DNA from: Ornithodoros turicata
Lineage: Eukaryota > Arthropoda > Arachnida > Ixodida > Argasidae
Assembly (NCBI RefSeq): GCF_037126465.1
Contig: NC_088201.1
Coordinates: 67,726,879 to 67,790,878 of the forward strand
Reading direction: 5' to 3'
Length of the DNA: 64,000 nucleotides
The notes under the pieces were generated by a model. That model was not told the DNA's origin and searched no databases. It saw only the letters and a list, made by a program, of their open reading frames with translations. Positions 9,601-21,984 of the stretch are shown piece by piece (within the stretch, counting starts at the first letter, position 1; each line of letters starts with the position of its first letter). The translations under genes and the position numbers were made by a program.

Positions 9601-11740
9601 TCTTAATTGCAAAAATATATCCCCCCCCCGCTCGAAAAGATAAATAAATAAAAGAAAAGAAACCACTTGCTTGACGCCCCTATCAATCGTCCTTATCATT
9701 GCTAATAAACACTCTACCACTCTTCTTAGCTGCCTTCAACCACGATCCTTCAATACTCTTTCTGGTCAGGAAACTCCCCTCGAATACAATAGACTAGGTC
9801 ACTTAGGGACAATTGCTCCCGCTTGGGGTGATCGCGTCGTTCGGGGGGAGACACCCTCGTGGAGCAGACGACGTTTCCGCAGCACTGCGTGTTTTCAGGG
9901 AATATTTAATAGGCTACTTTGTAAAGTTCATTTCGTGTTCATAACAGAAACAATTAATTCTCGAAGCGATTCATGATTTGAGCCGGCACTTTTCGTTTCA
10001 GTGAACGTAAATTTGCAGACTCGGCGCGTATATTGCAACTTTCGTTGTTGTCTTTCTTTGACACGGAAATTTTTAATTTTGCTCTCACTCGGGGCTCTCA
10101 ATGATGGTTGGGAAACATATTATTGCATTTTGTTGCACAATCCAGTGATATATTGTAAGCTAATGACGCTTTCCGTAGTTATTGCGTGAGGGCGAAACTT
10201 TCCAAACGCGTGATTTTCTTGTTTTCCTCGTAGCAGTTTCTTGTAACTTGAACAGAGATAAAATGACGAGGTGATTCTATTTCAGCGCAGACAGATAAGA
10301 CTTCAGAAGAAGTGCGTATAGAAATCCTGTATTTTAACCATCTAAAATGATCTCTGGCGGTATGAGAGCCGGAGGATACACATATGCTATAAATGGTATG
10401 GCTCGATCGTTTTCCGCGAGGAAATATGCTTATATTGTTTGTTTGTTTTTTTCATGTGGTGCACTGCCATGCACAAGGTTTAACCTATCGTAGAGAGCAA
10501 TTTTTACACACTTTGGGAAGAGATAATGGGAAAACTCGTTGTGAGAGATCACAACAAAACCAGCAGGCACAATTATTGGTGCCTCCTGAATGTAGTTTGG
10601 ACGAATACTATGTAATTACGGAGGAAACGATATGCTCCTTTGCCGATTCCAACAGGATCCAAGCCGGGTTATGAAATTAACACGATAGAATTCTGTTGAT
10701 GAAGTGTGGCCTGATAGCGCTTTCCAGCTATAGGATTTGGCTGACACGATTCAGATATCAAACTCAACGGCTACACTATCATCGCGTTGTAGATAGCCTC
10801 GGCATATGAGTCAGATCAGCGCCAGGACATTTTACTGAACAAAATATTCAAAATGGTGGAATGGAGTTTTATTTGGGAGGTCAGAAGGAAATTTTGGGAT
10901 TGCCCAAAAATTACATTTACGAGAACAACATGGTGGTATCTGGTAACAAAAAAAATGGAAAGAGATAAGCAGGAGGAAGGAGTGAAAATCTCTTGCGTTA
11001 GCCTTTCTCTTCAAATTCAGGATGAAGACAAGGAAACTATATATTTTTAGCACTATACACGGCCATGAATGGGCTCTAGAGTCTCTTGTTTATGGTCCGC
11101 AGAAGCTTTTGACGCATTGCAGAAAGAAAGAAAGAAAAATGAACAGATAAAAAGAGAAAAACATCACCACTCCCTCTGCCTGCTTCCGGTGCAGCAAAAT
11201 CTGATAGGTATGAGCGAGCTTCGTTTACTAAGCCGACCTGGCATTACATCTTTCCCCCCAAGTTGTTCCCTAAGACATGTTATTGCACTGATATCATGTT
11301 GAATGACATATCTTTGAAAATTTTACGGTTCTTAGTGTTTGATGCTAGATATGTGACACAGTGATCAACTTGAAGGAGCTCAACAAACCACGCTCATCGC
11401 AGTACATCTCCAATAAGACTATTAGCGAATGTTTTCTGTTTATTCCCGTAGACCAAGTCATCTCTGTTTTTTAGACAAATAAAAAATACTTTCATTCAGT
11501 CCTCGTCAAGTTAAGGCTCCCCTTCCATGAAGAACGTATAGTCATCACGAAATGCTGCACGCTCGAATCAGGCGAAGTCTCCTTTATATGTGTACATGTA
11601 GATCATTCTTACATAGGAACAGAGTGCAAAGATTGCAATAAACTTCAAAGATATTTAAAAAAGAACCTCTGCTTACGTACTCAAACGCAAGCACAAAGAA
11701 AGCAAGAGTGTACACTTCCAAACAACTATAGAAACACTAT
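9601..11740. other. Mostly unrecognised; one small candidate secreted ORF
   Basis: No transposon or gene homology seen. ATGCTTATATTG at 10426 opens an 83-codon frame to 10674 whose start (MLILFVCFFHVVHCHAQ) looks like a signal peptide, followed by a hydrophilic Cys-containing region (TRCERSQ, PPECSLDEYY, ETICSFADS). It has no recognised family and could be chance. ATACTCTTTCTGGTCAGG at about 9756 recurs inverted at about 11840. Confidence 0.25.
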
Positions 11741-13610
11741 GCAAGCCATACGCGCAGGCACCGGCGGACACGAAAGTCTGCCCCCGAACGGTCGCCGCGC
11801 CACCACGCGCCGCTTGGCAGCCGAAATGAAGTTCTCGCACGAGTTTCCTGACCAGAAAGAGTATAGAGTGACCGTGCTTCAACCAAGCTGAGTGAGCGTT
11901 TCTGTACCAATTGGGAGAAACAATTATCACCTGTACTGTCCGTTCGTGGCAAAAGATATTGATAGAGCTGCCAGGTGTGATTGCGACAGGTCTTGTTCTT
12001 GCTTCCCACAGAACGCGAATAGCCCCGTCTTAGATCGCAATGGTCTTTTCCTTGTAATTTTGTTGAAATCGTGGGACACATTGTACATGTGAACTGAAAT
12101 GGTGTGATGTAAGTTTCGGCTTTAGGCTTACTTCGCCCTCTGATCTGAAGTGCACACGGCGTGTCTGTCACAAAGACACGCAGCATGGATATAGCAAAGA
12201 AACGGATGACAAAGTGCTAAGCATAAAAAAAAAAGACGGAAAGCAAATGACCGTCTCTGGGGTAGCTTCTCTGCAACAGGAAGACTTCGCCCTTGCTTCC
12301 ATGTTTCGCGAGCACATTTTTTTTCTTATTATTATTATGTGTGAATCATCCAGGCAACGTCTGCCAATTACTATGTACCAACGGCTATTCACAGGTCAGT
12401 GAAGACAGATATAGACCTGTGTCTGAAAGATCGGGCGAAGAATGTAACTTGAGCAATAGCATTTGATTAGAAGAGTCCTTAACGAGGTTCACATTTAAGA
12501 ATAAACTGTGATAACACGAGGTATTCCATTTGTCATAAATCACTTGCTTCGACTTAATTTCGGGAGACATCACTATTCCGAAACTGCTTTCGCGATAGCG
12601 AGGGAGGAAGGAGGGAGGAACTGGTTCCTATATTTAAGCCGGTTGTGGGTACAAACGTGCAGATCAGCAAACTGCCAACTCAAAGACTCAAACAGCAGTT
12701 GCTGCAACGCATCCGCGATATCGAACCGCGATATCGGGCATTTCTCGGTGAACGCCGATGCGTTACCGGCGACGACAGCTGAACACGAGTTGCATCCGCG
12801 TAACCCGGCATAAGCTCGTTCCGAGGCCTCGTTGGTTGATCGAGAACTTTACACGTCCATGGGCAAAAAATTTACGCTACTTTAGGTGGCGTCCTTCGTC
12901 TTAGCTTGAAGTAGAATCCTTCACCTTCACGTCCCATGGTGGACATTTTTTGGGGAGCTTAGCGTTTCGTATATATTTGCAAGCAAAGACGTACGGCTAG
13001 CCGTTACTCCGTAGAAGAAACGCGAATAGGCTAAGTTGGTCGGGCAAAAAATTATGTGGTTCTAGAGGCGCCATTTTGCTATCAAAATGTCGTAGGGGGT
13101 CTTATTCGTTCATCCAGACGTGGACATTTTCTGGCAACACTGGGTTTATTGAGATGCAAGAGGAAAACGTGGTGCAATACATTGCAGCTATGGGATATGC
13201 ATGTATAGCCGACTTTAGGAAGGGTGTCCCGCGATTCTCGGAATGCGCTCTTCCAGCCTCCCGTCCCAGTTCCTTCTTCTGGCAGTCGAGATCAACTACC
13301 AGGTGTGGATTTCTCGTTGCATTGCAGCTCAAAGAGGCCGCGTCCGTACGGTCCTGTTCGGCGGAGTACGGTAGCAGAAGTGCTAAATCATATTCGAGCA
13401 GGGATTCGCCGAGCCCTTCGTAGAGAGAGAGCTGTCCTGAGAGCTGTGCACTTCGCAAGGCGATGGCAGACATCTTCGATCCTCTTTGAAGAAGAGAGGT
13501 ACGTATGTGCTTCACTTTTAGGTGGCCATGAAGATTGTACCGTTGTCACATACGCAACTTTCCACGAGTCTTCGATCGTTGCATGGTGTCGTCCAGCACA
13601 CAATCCTTTT
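11741..13610. other. No gene recognised
   Basis: Several overlapping open frames at 13076-13700 exist on both strands because stops are scarce there; none has a recognisable domain. 11740-11890 is GC-rich and includes the inverted partner of the 9756 repeat. No terminal repeats or target duplications were found. Confidence 0.35.
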
Positions 13611-14316
13611 GAAACGTGATGTGAGTGAGCGTGTGAGTGTATGCGTGTCCAAAGGGGACTACCCCCATAGGTAGTTCGCCTGCTTGATGACAATACACAC
13701 ACGTGATATTGTGCTTCAGTGCGAAGACACGTTTAGACGACCCTGATGCTTGTCGTCTTATAAATTTGCGGAAACAAAATATCTTAGAAGACTTCGCCGG
13801 GGAGGGCAGTACTACTTTTGAAGCGTGATGTGAGTGAGCGTGTGAGCGTATGCGTGTCCAAATGGGACTACCTCAATAGGTAGCTCCCCTGCTTGATGAC
13901 AATACACACGTGGTGGTGGTATGGTCAGTACGAAAAGCAAGCTCTCCTAGAGAGTGTCGTTATCTAACTTGTCGGATTCTAACGTGCAGTTGGTGTTAAT
14001 GCAAAGGGCACTACCTCCATAGGTAGTGCGCCTGCTTGATGATAATACACACACGTGATACTGTGCTTCAATGCGAAGACACGTTTAGACGACCCCGATG
14101 CTTGTCGTCTTATAAATTTGCGAAAACAAAAGATCCTAGTTAAAAGGCTTCGCCGGGGAGGGCCCTACTACTTTTGAAGCGTGATGTGAGTGAGCGTGTG
14201 AGCGTATGCGTGTCCAAAAGCGACTACTTCCATAAGTAGCTCCCCTGCTTGATGACAATACACACGTGATGATGGTATGGCCAGCACGAAAAGCAAACTC
14301 TCTTAGTGTTTTCCTT
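13611..14316 (+). repeat. Tandem array, ~360-bp higher-order unit
   Basis: GTGATGTGAGTGAGCGTGTG recurs at about 13616, 13823 and 14180. Shared segments include CTGCTTGATGACAATACACA, TAGACGACCC..GATGCTTGTCGTC and TTCGCCGGGGAGGGC. Each unit holds small inverted motifs such as CTACCTCCATAGGTAG. A further block is at 17055-17588, so the array is split by about 2.7 kb of other sequence. Confidence 0.85.
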
Positions 14317-14799
14317 CCAACTAGTGTTTTGTGAATGACCCGCTCAGTTCATTTGGTACGATGCGCCGCAGCGCGCTACACGTTTGCGAAGTTACCTTCA
14401 ATTCAAAAATTATTATTTGAGCTTAACAAAAAGTAGCTCTGAGATTTTTTGCTACGTCTTGCTACGAAGACGGTGCATCGAATGGCACATTGATCACGCT
14501 TCTACATATTAATGGGGTGCAAATTGCTTACATGGGGTAAAATGAACTCTCCCTTATCAAATAAAAGGCTTTTTAACATGCTCCGTGTCTTACGTGGGCC
14601 GTAATGCCTGCTTAAAACGAAATAGGTCTTCGCAAAGCACTGCATTTTTTAGGGGCTCTGCACCCCATAAATTTCAATTTCGTTGGAAAAGACTGATGTT
14701 CTATTGCTTTCGGAGTCATAAGGAACCACCGAATTCACATAAATTCTGGCGGGGTCGAGCGGCACCCTCTGGATCATTTGGCGTGGAATGGCTCAGCTT

Positions 14800-14930
14800 T
14801 ATGAACCTGTCAACAGACGCGTTTTTCCCGCTTCTTGCCCACCACAGCAAAATAGTACCTCGAACCGGCCTTCTCGTGACGTCACATGTTTGTAAACAGT
14901 CGGTCGTCTATGCAGTTGCTGACATCACGT
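14800..14930 (-). repeat. SINE body fragment (tRNA-Leu-like SINE family)
   Basis: The segment with CTTCTCGTGACGTCACATGT and TTGCCCACCACAG matches, inverted, the body of the SINE at 43943-44170. The tRNA-like head is absent, so the copy is 5' truncated or only part is recognisable. Confidence 0.6.
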
Positions 14931-16224
14931 TGCTGGTCTTGGATTAGAAAGCTTTTTGTTTTGTTTCCATGGAGCGCTTCCTATGTGTTATAACTACCTA
15001 ATGTGTGCTTCCTTTTACTGTCCCTGCGCCGCAGGCAGGTAGCGCTCTCTAGCGCCGCTTGCCCTTTCTCAATCTGTGCTCGCACCTGTTACTCTGTTTT
15101 TCTCCTCTTTTCGGAGTGGAGAGGCGAGGAGGATTTTAGCACAGGAACGCGGCGCTCTCCTGAAACCTTCCCATTAACAGCTGCCGCTGTAACTGTAGTA
15201 AAATGATTTCCGCCACTTCTCCTTTATGGTGCTATAGACGGGTCGCTTATTGCCAGGGTGGCATTCTAGGATGAAGGAGCTTTAGTTATGGTGGATATAG
15301 AGTGCACAAGATTAACTACGCTTCAGAGTGAGAGCTTATTTAGTGACTCTAATGGTGGCTACGCACCATACTGCAGCACCGCCTCGAAGCCTTTCGCGTG
15401 TAGGAATGACAGAGGTAAGCGCAGAATGGATCATGCTTACTGACCACTATACTACACGTCTGGCCGATGCAAGCCCTTTGGGCAGAAGTATGACTGCGTA
15501 GGCTGTTTGCGTGGTGGAATTGCCGTCTGCTCCCTCTGTACGGCGCATGCGTGCAAAGAGAGTGCTGGAGAGGCGACACTCAACAGCGGAGAATCGGAGA
15601 AACTGAAAAACGAACTAACAACACGCGACAACACACACAAGAAAAGCAAAACAAACAGTCACTTTTTGCTGATGATGACTAGCGGAACACCTACTTATGG
15701 AGTGCAAACCCATTCATCGCCTCAAGTACTGCTGTTGAAAATTTCGATATCAAGGCCCCATCCGAGCTATTCTCTCAGCCGGCTCGGAAGTACAGCAGAC
15801 CATAGATACGCCAGAATGTGACGTACTTGTTCTGTTGTGGACCAGGTGGAAGAAACTTCCGCACCTATAGAAAGCGGCTTCGCTCCTGTCCATGCCCGTC
15901 CTTTGAGGAGAGCACTGGATGTACAGTCTACGTATTACAGAGGTCAGTGCTTCACACACCAGCGAAACTGTATGTCTAGCAGCAAGATATCTTCTTTTGA
16001 CAGTATGAGACACACTCGTACTCTCCGCAGGTCTCCTGCTAAACATTAATGTCATGCTGGTACGGCCGATAAAAAGGTCGACGGGGCAGTACCGCTTGCG
16101 GTGCTGTTCCGGGAAATAATTTTATTCTTTCATACATATACATATACATATGTCAGTGCAAGCCAATAACAGCGGAAGGTTGGAAAGGAATACATAGTTC
16201 CTGATCAAAAATCAAAAGAAAATC
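14931..16224. other. No gene recognised
   Basis: No convincing ORF, no transposon termini. A short hairpin GGCAGTACCGC/GCGGTGCTGTT lies at about 16085-16110 and an (ATACAT)n-like run at 16133-16150. Confidence 0.35.
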
Positions 16225-17054
16225 ATTCTTGTAGAAAGTGGCGCTTGAGGTCATACCAGTGAGGGACAAGTTTTATCTGCGGGGGAAAAGCCGCAGAAGG
16301 GACTGCGAGCTTTGCGGTCAAATAGAAACGGTGAGGCACGCCGTCTTTGCGTGTCAGGTACCGGCGTACCTGTGGTCCTGTTTTAAGAAATATTTTGGAT
16401 TAAGTAACTTAACGTTTGAAGAAGCTGTCGAAGCTGAAGAAGAAGTCGAAATCGCATATCAAGTTGGGGTAAACAGGTGTAGAGTGGTGCACGGTGGTGA
16501 CTGCTGGGGTAAAGAACGAATGAGAAATATAATCAGCTACTACGTAAAACTTCGCGAAACAGTGACAGTGTAAAGGGTTCAGGGTAGTGGAGGGTATTAT
16601 TAAATTTAAATTACCAGATGAATTTAGAATCTACTAACGCCGCAACACAGGGAGGGCTATCGGCAATTTGGAGTGAGTTAACTGTAAGGCACAGGGGTGT
16701 TGGCGCTCTTCTGAAGCACACGATACAGCGTTACACGCAAGTGCAAAAGCAATGGGGCAGAGTTTTAGAACTGGCCTCAGTTGTTGACTTGGTTGGGGAA
16801 AATAAAGCGAGTCAATAAATTAAGGATATAGGAAATGGTAGGCTAAAACGATAAGGAAGAGCTCTCTAATTTTGTGACTCATCTAACCAGTCAACAATAC
16901 AAAAGTCATATCTTGTATCGTGTAGCTTTCGTTTATCCCATCTTACAGTTGGCAATACGAAGTCATATCTTGTAAGTAGTCTCATGGCATATTGTTTGTA
17001 GCCTCACTGCATCCTGCAAATATCACCCGTGCACTGTAAATAAATTTTTATTTC
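16225..17054 (+). pseudogene. 3' end of a non-LTR retrotransposon
   Basis: 16238-16573 encodes a zf-RVT-like C-terminus: VRDKFYLRGKSRRRDCELCG, then ETVRHAVFACQVPAYLW, a C-x2-C...H...C pattern seen downstream of the RT in Tx1/L1-like LINEs. A second short frame at 16618-16818 may be its last part after a stop. The tail runs to TAAATAAATTTTTATT at about 17038-17053, just before the tandem array resumes. The copy is heavily 5' truncated. It may be the same kind of element as at 740-2395, but sequence identity was not measured. Confidence 0.65.
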
Positions 17055-17588
17055 AGTGCGAAGACACGTCTAGACGACCCTGATGCTTGTTGTCTTATAA
17101 ATTTGCGAAAACAAAGGATCCTAGCTAAACGATTTCGCCGGGGAGGGCACTACTACTTTTGAAGCGTGATGTGAGTGAGCGTATGCGTGTCCAAAGGCGA
17201 CTACCTGCATAGGTAGCTCTCCTGCTTGATGACGATACAGCACGTGATGGTGTCTATCCAAAGAGGATTACATCCATAGGCAGCTCTCCTGCTTGATGAC
17301 AATACACATGTGATGGTGGTATGGCCAGTACGAAAAGCAAACTCTCCTAGAGAGTGTCGTTATCTAGCTCTTGGGATTGTAAAGTGGAATTAGTGTCAGT
17401 GCAAAGGGGACTGCCTCCATAGGTAGTTCGCCTGCTTGATGACAATGCACTAACGTGATGTGGTGTTTCACTGCGCAGACACGTCTAGACGACCCTGATG
17501 CTTGTCGTCTTATAAATTTGCGAAAACAAAAGATCCTAGCTAAAAGACTTCGCCGGGGAGGGCCCTTGTACTTTTGAAGCGTGATGTG
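17055..17588 (+). repeat. Second block of the ~360-bp tandem array
   Basis: Shares with 13611-14316 the segments GCGAAGACACGTCTAGACGA, TTGATGACAATACACA and TTCGCCGGGGAGGGC, in the same orientation. Abuts the LINE tail at its left edge. Confidence 0.85.
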
Positions 17589-18202
17589 AATGAGCATTGC
17601 GCTTGTCCCGTGCTACGGTTTGCAATGCCAACACTTCTGTTGCCTGTTTGCCTGTCCTGGAGAAACAAGCCGTGTTAAAAGCCGTGTTTCTCGGATCTTC
17701 TGGTCCCGTCTTGCCCGCAGTCTCTCCCTGCGGTGTCCCTTAGAGGGGGGGGGGGGGGGGGGCTACATGTCACGGCTCGGCCCCCAACCCATCAGCTTTG
17801 CCGGCTGCAAAGCTGATGTCGTTCTTCCGACATCAGCTTGACCATCGACGGCAACAACAGGCGATTTATAAGGCAACAGGTGAAGGGTTGACCTTCCTCG
17901 GCTTCGATACCCCCTGGCGGGCCCACAATCGGGCAATGTCGCATCGCAGGCAATTCCTTCCTGTGCTGGGAGCAGTCGCCTCGTTCTATGTCCAATTCCG
18001 GCAATTCCTGACACAAGAATGGGACTACTTGAGCGTCGACTTGTTTTCTTCCACGTGTGTGGCTTCGCAGGAGTTGAGTGTTCGCAATAAATTTGTGTTT
18101 TACAGCGTCACCTGTATGCTGGAGACTTTCCAGATATCCCGTCGGGCCATTCCAGCTCAAGTGTCCCGGACGCGTGGCTCGACCATCTCCGATTACCGCA
18201 AA
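17589..18202. other. G-run and possible LTR-like stretch
   Basis: A run of about 20 G lies at 17743-17762, followed by nested small hairpins (CATCAGCTTTGCCGGCTGCA and TGATGTCGTTCTTCCGACAT). An AATAAA is at 18088 and the segment ends at GATTACCGCA before an A-run. The layout could be a solo LTR but no target duplication or coding region supports it. Confidence 0.25.
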
Positions 18203-18240
18203 AAAAAAAAAAGATATATATATATGTATATATATATAAA
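18200..18240. repeat. A-run and (AT)n microsatellite
   Basis: A12 followed by TATATATATATGTATATATATATAA. Confidence 0.9.
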
Positions 18241-18285
18241 TTGCAGAAGATGAAAAATCAAACAGCTGCGATGTGCAATATGAGC

Positions 18286-18568
18286 GAAAGGAAAGGGGAC
18301 ACAGCGACGGATTCGAGGTGTTAACAGAATACAAACAAAGGTTTATTTTACATAATTAAAACATAATTTTGGAAATGGGGAAGTGTCGACGTTTCGGAGG
18401 GAAGCTCCTCCTTCTTCGAGACAGAAGAGGCAACAAGACTGTCCCACGCCTTTATGGATTCAGCTTGCTGACGTAATCTTGGGTATTCGCGCCACCTGGC
18501 GTTCGTCGATGAGTCACGTTCTGGAAGGTTCGTTTGTCGCTGTTCGGTGTGGTGTCACTGTCCAAACG
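18286..18568 (-). mobile_element. Inverted PLE terminal fragment with hammerhead-like core
   Basis: This segment is the reverse complement of 21985-22260, the 3' end of the PLE at 20602-22260, including CTTCCCCATTTCC and GGAAGGTTCGTTTGTCGCTG. PLE insertions are often flanked by an inverted or direct partial copy (pLTR). On the minus strand 18391-18420 reads TCGAAGA, a stem II (GGAGG..CCTCC) and GAAAC, a hammerhead-like core whose first two bases differ from CUGA, so it is probably inactive. Confidence 0.75.
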
Positions 18569-18573
18569 TGAGA

Positions 18574-20616
18574 AAAAGCCAGTCTTCTACAAGCGCTTCC
18601 TATCCTTTTCAACCTTGTAATGGCAGGCCTAAAGTCCTGTATCGCACCTAAAGTCAATATATCTATCTATGCTGATGACGTCTGCATTTGGACTGTTGGG
18701 AAATCGAGGCCTGCAATCCTACGCCGTCTTCAGCATTCCCTGGATAACATCTTGCGGTACCTAACGGAGGCAGGCATGGATATATCAACTGAGAAAACAG
18801 CAGTCATGGCTTTTACTCGGAAGCATATGCATCGGTATCAGCTCTTCCTTGGCAATACGCCTCTTAGGCTGGTAGCACACCATAGATTCCTGGGTGCCAT
18901 CCTAGACTCCAACTTGTCCTGGAAGAAACACATCGATCACCTGGACACAAAGGCACACCGGTGGATTTCCGTCATTCGCCACTTTGCTGGGCCGAAGTGG
19001 GGAATGAATGAGAAGTCTCTTCTGGCCATCCACAAAGCCCTAGTCCGAGGGACTCTGCTATATAGCCTACCAGTCTTGCACGGAATTTCACAGACGCAAG
19101 AACATCGACTGCGGTGTATTCTAGCACGGAGCTTAAGGGTATGTCTTGGCGTCCCGAGAGCCGCGGAAACGCGGATGGTGATAGCAGAAGCCCGCGAAAT
19201 ACCCATTGAAGTCTTACGGCAGAGGGAGACCATTCGCCATTACTTGCGCCTCAGAGCACACCACCGCCGCCATCCACTAATAGCAAAAGTTTGTCGCCGG
19301 AAGCAATGTAACGCATACAACTGTTTCATGGAAGTGAAACCTAAGGTTCCCCCGTTTTCTGCAAGATCACTGGTGCCCACGACGCCTCCGTGATCGCTTC
19401 CAGTACCATCGATCGCATTGTCAATTCCTGGTCTTAATGTCAAACGAAACCAAGTGCCTACATCAGTACTGAAACAGCTTGCAGCGGATATGATGCACAA
19501 TCGCTATTCTGACCACACTGCAGTTTTCACTGACGGATCCTCCAGTCATGAATGTTCATCGTCTGCATTTGTTATTCCAACTGACGGTGTGTCACATGGA
19601 TACCGTCTCTCACACCGCACATCATCAACGTCGGCTGAGTTATATGCTATCCTGTTGTTTCTACGTAAGACGCCCTGTGACGATCCGCGGGCCTGGGTCA
19701 TCTACTCAGATTCAAAGGCTGCTCTTCAATGTATAGCCAACATGGGAATACGTGGATCGCTCGCCCCAGTTGTCACTGATATCCTCCATCAGGTTCAGCT
19801 TCTAAGCGATCACGGTCATCATATATCCCTGCAGTGGGTCCCGGGTCACTGTGGTTTGAGCGGAAACGAAGAAGCCGACAGAGCGGCAACGGCTGCCCAA
19901 CAGTCTCCGGCTGTTGTACCAACGGTGTTATCAAGAGGAGACAGGAGATCACTTCTGAATGAGCTCATTCAGCCACTAGCTCGCCAGCAGTGGAGTCGGG
20001 ACATCACTGACAGGTCTCTCATGTATTCTGTGGATCCCACTATGTCCTTCTCAGTTCCTGACCGTTTACCACGCTATTTCACGTCCCTCCTGCACAGGCT
20101 TCGTCTCAACGTTGCCTTCACTCCCCAATTCAAGTGCCGAATCGGATACTGTGACAGCTGCCTATGCTCCAAACGTGGCGTTGAAGCGAACATTGAGCAC
20201 GTCCTAATAGAATGTAAGCTCTACGAAACGGAGAGGCGGCAACTCTGTGCTCAGCTGAGTGGTGCTAGCCGACAGACGTTCAACCTGGCTGCAATTCTTG
20301 GCCCATGTCAGAGCCATGTCCAACACCGTCGAGGACTTCTGATGTTCTTGGAGTTCCTCTTGGCTACCGGCTTGCTCCAGACGCTGTAGGGTCCACCCCT
20401 GCATCTCAAGGACCACTGGCGCTTCTTTCATGTGCTTCTTCCTTTTGTGCGACGTATAGCGTTGCGCAACCAGACGACGGGAGTTCGAGTTGGACTTGCA
20501 TATAACTTCATTTTCATATTTCACATCTCATGCTTCTCGTGTAATGGGGTAGGGTACTGCTCTCAAGCGGTGAATCACCCCAGGCCATAGTCATTATTTA
20601 GTTGTTGTTGTTGTTC
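18574..20616 (+). pseudogene. I-clade-like LINE: RT C-terminal half, RNase H, zinc motif, (GTT)n tail
   Basis: 5'-truncated inside the RT. 18620-19393 holds ISIYADDVCIW (catalytic YADD) and the thumb region (HHRFLGAILDSNLSWKKHI). A stop and frameshift near 19393 separate 19418-20389, a typical RNase H: FTDGSS, AELYAI, VIYSDSKAAL and QWVPGHCGLSGNEEADRA carry the expected D-E-D-D residues. It ends with a Cys/His region (CDSCLCSKRG...IEHVLIEC). A non-coding tail leads to AGTTGTTGTTGTTGTT (about 20600-20616). RNase H plus this tail type fits the I clade. Its left edge joins the inverted PLE fragment and its right edge the PLE RT motif, so it sits within or between PLE pieces. It is related in motif order to the element at 28938-32300. 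Confidence 0.85.
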
Positions 20617-21700
20617 CTTGATGACATTTTCATGATATGGCCGCATTCAGAGGATGACCTAAATGAATTTATTAACGACATCAACCAAGTCCACCCTTCC
20701 ATCAAATTTACTCATTCATATTCCACTGTAACAGTTAACTTCCTCGACGTTCAAGTTACATTAAGCGACGGGGTCATCTCCACTGACCTCTACCGCAAAC
20801 CTACTCACTCCCAACAGTATCTTTCTTTTAACAGCTGCCACCCGCGCCACACTAAACTCGCTATACCTTACAGCCAGGCGCTACGGTATAGACGTATCTG
20901 TTCCAACAACGAAAACCTAGACAGAAATCTTGATAAACTGAAACGCGCGTTTGTCAACCGCAAATTTCCTACAAGCCTATAGTTGACAATGCCCTAGACA
21001 AAGCCCGCAATATCGATCCCCGAACCTTATTCGAAAAACGCACTAGACCATCGGACAACGACGGCGTCGACCTCGTTGTAACTTTCGGCGGAAATGCTCC
21101 AAATATTAACTGTATACTCCGCCGCCACCACAGTATCCTTCTCCAGTCGGAGCGGATGGGGCAGATATTTCCCGAACCGCCACGCATTACGTACAGACGC
21201 GCTCGGAACCTACAGGATTGCCTGGTTAGGTCAAAAGTTGACAAACCGGATGCTTCTCTGACCGGCTGTCGCCCTTGTGGCGGCAGCAGATGTCAAATCT
21301 GCAAGCTAATGCAAAGTACCCAGATTGTCAAAAGTACAAATTCCAATTTTTCCATCAAAGTCAACGGAGATTTTGACTCTAACATCATCTACGTCATTCA
21401 GTGTAAAGCATGTGAATGTCAGTATGTGGGACAAAGTAAAACATCCTTCAGAATCAGGTTTAATAACCACAGATCAGACAAGACAAGACAAGAAGCCGAA
21501 GCTTCCTGTTTCCCGCCATTTCAAACAGCCCGAACACTCAATAAATGACGTCTCCCTTTTTATTCTTGAATCAAATTTCAATTCTGACAGATGCAGGGAA
21601 CAACGCGAGTCATATTTGATTTATAAGTTTAAATCCGCAATCAATGAAGATCCCGGTGTACTGTCAACAGTTAGAAACTTAAACAATTAGCTATCCTCCG
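20602..21700 (+). pseudogene. Penelope-like element, RT end and GIY-YIG nuclease
   Basis: Starts abruptly at the RT catalytic box (FLDDIFMIW, about 20615) and continues with VNFLDVQVTL, STDLYRKPTHSQQYL and YSQALRYRRICS. A frameshift near 20980 moves coding to 21156-21548, with FPEPPRITYRRARNL, the Cys cluster CRPCGGSRCQIC and the GIY-YIG core (IIYVIQC, CQYVGQSKTSFRIRFNNH). A last shift near 21480 leads to CREQRESYLIYKFKS and DPGVLSTVRNLNN, stopping at 21690. Everything 5' of the RT C motif is missing, replaced by the LINE. The 3' UTR continues to 22260 and matches inverted sequence at 18286-18568. Confidence 0.88.
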
Positions 21701-21984
21701 TCTCGCCCTGTTCTTCTTCTCTTTCAGATATGGCTGGAGGATATCCCCGTACTAGGGACAATGCTACGGAAAAACCCGATAGATGACTTCGCGTTACATG
21801 GACTATTGATGAAGCCACGAGAACAACAACGCCCCAAACGACGACTTCCCGAGGAGGCCACCTAAGGCTCCAGACACGATGACCTAAACCCCGGACTCCC
21901 AGATAATGATTTCACCACGGACGACGCCTTTGGAAGAAAGACGATGACCCCCAGCTCTGACTTCAGAAGATCCCGGATCGTCAG

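Noticed and set aside
13076..13702. Host gene with overlapping ORFs on both strands
   Set aside because: Frames are open on several strands at once because stops are scarce; no motif, no splice pattern.
13611..17588. CRISPR array
   Set aside because: Repeat units are ~360 bp with no short-repeat/unique-spacer structure, and the genome is eukaryotic.
17760..18200. Solo LTR
   Set aside because: Possible AATAAA and CA end, but no TG start with a matching target duplication could be fixed.
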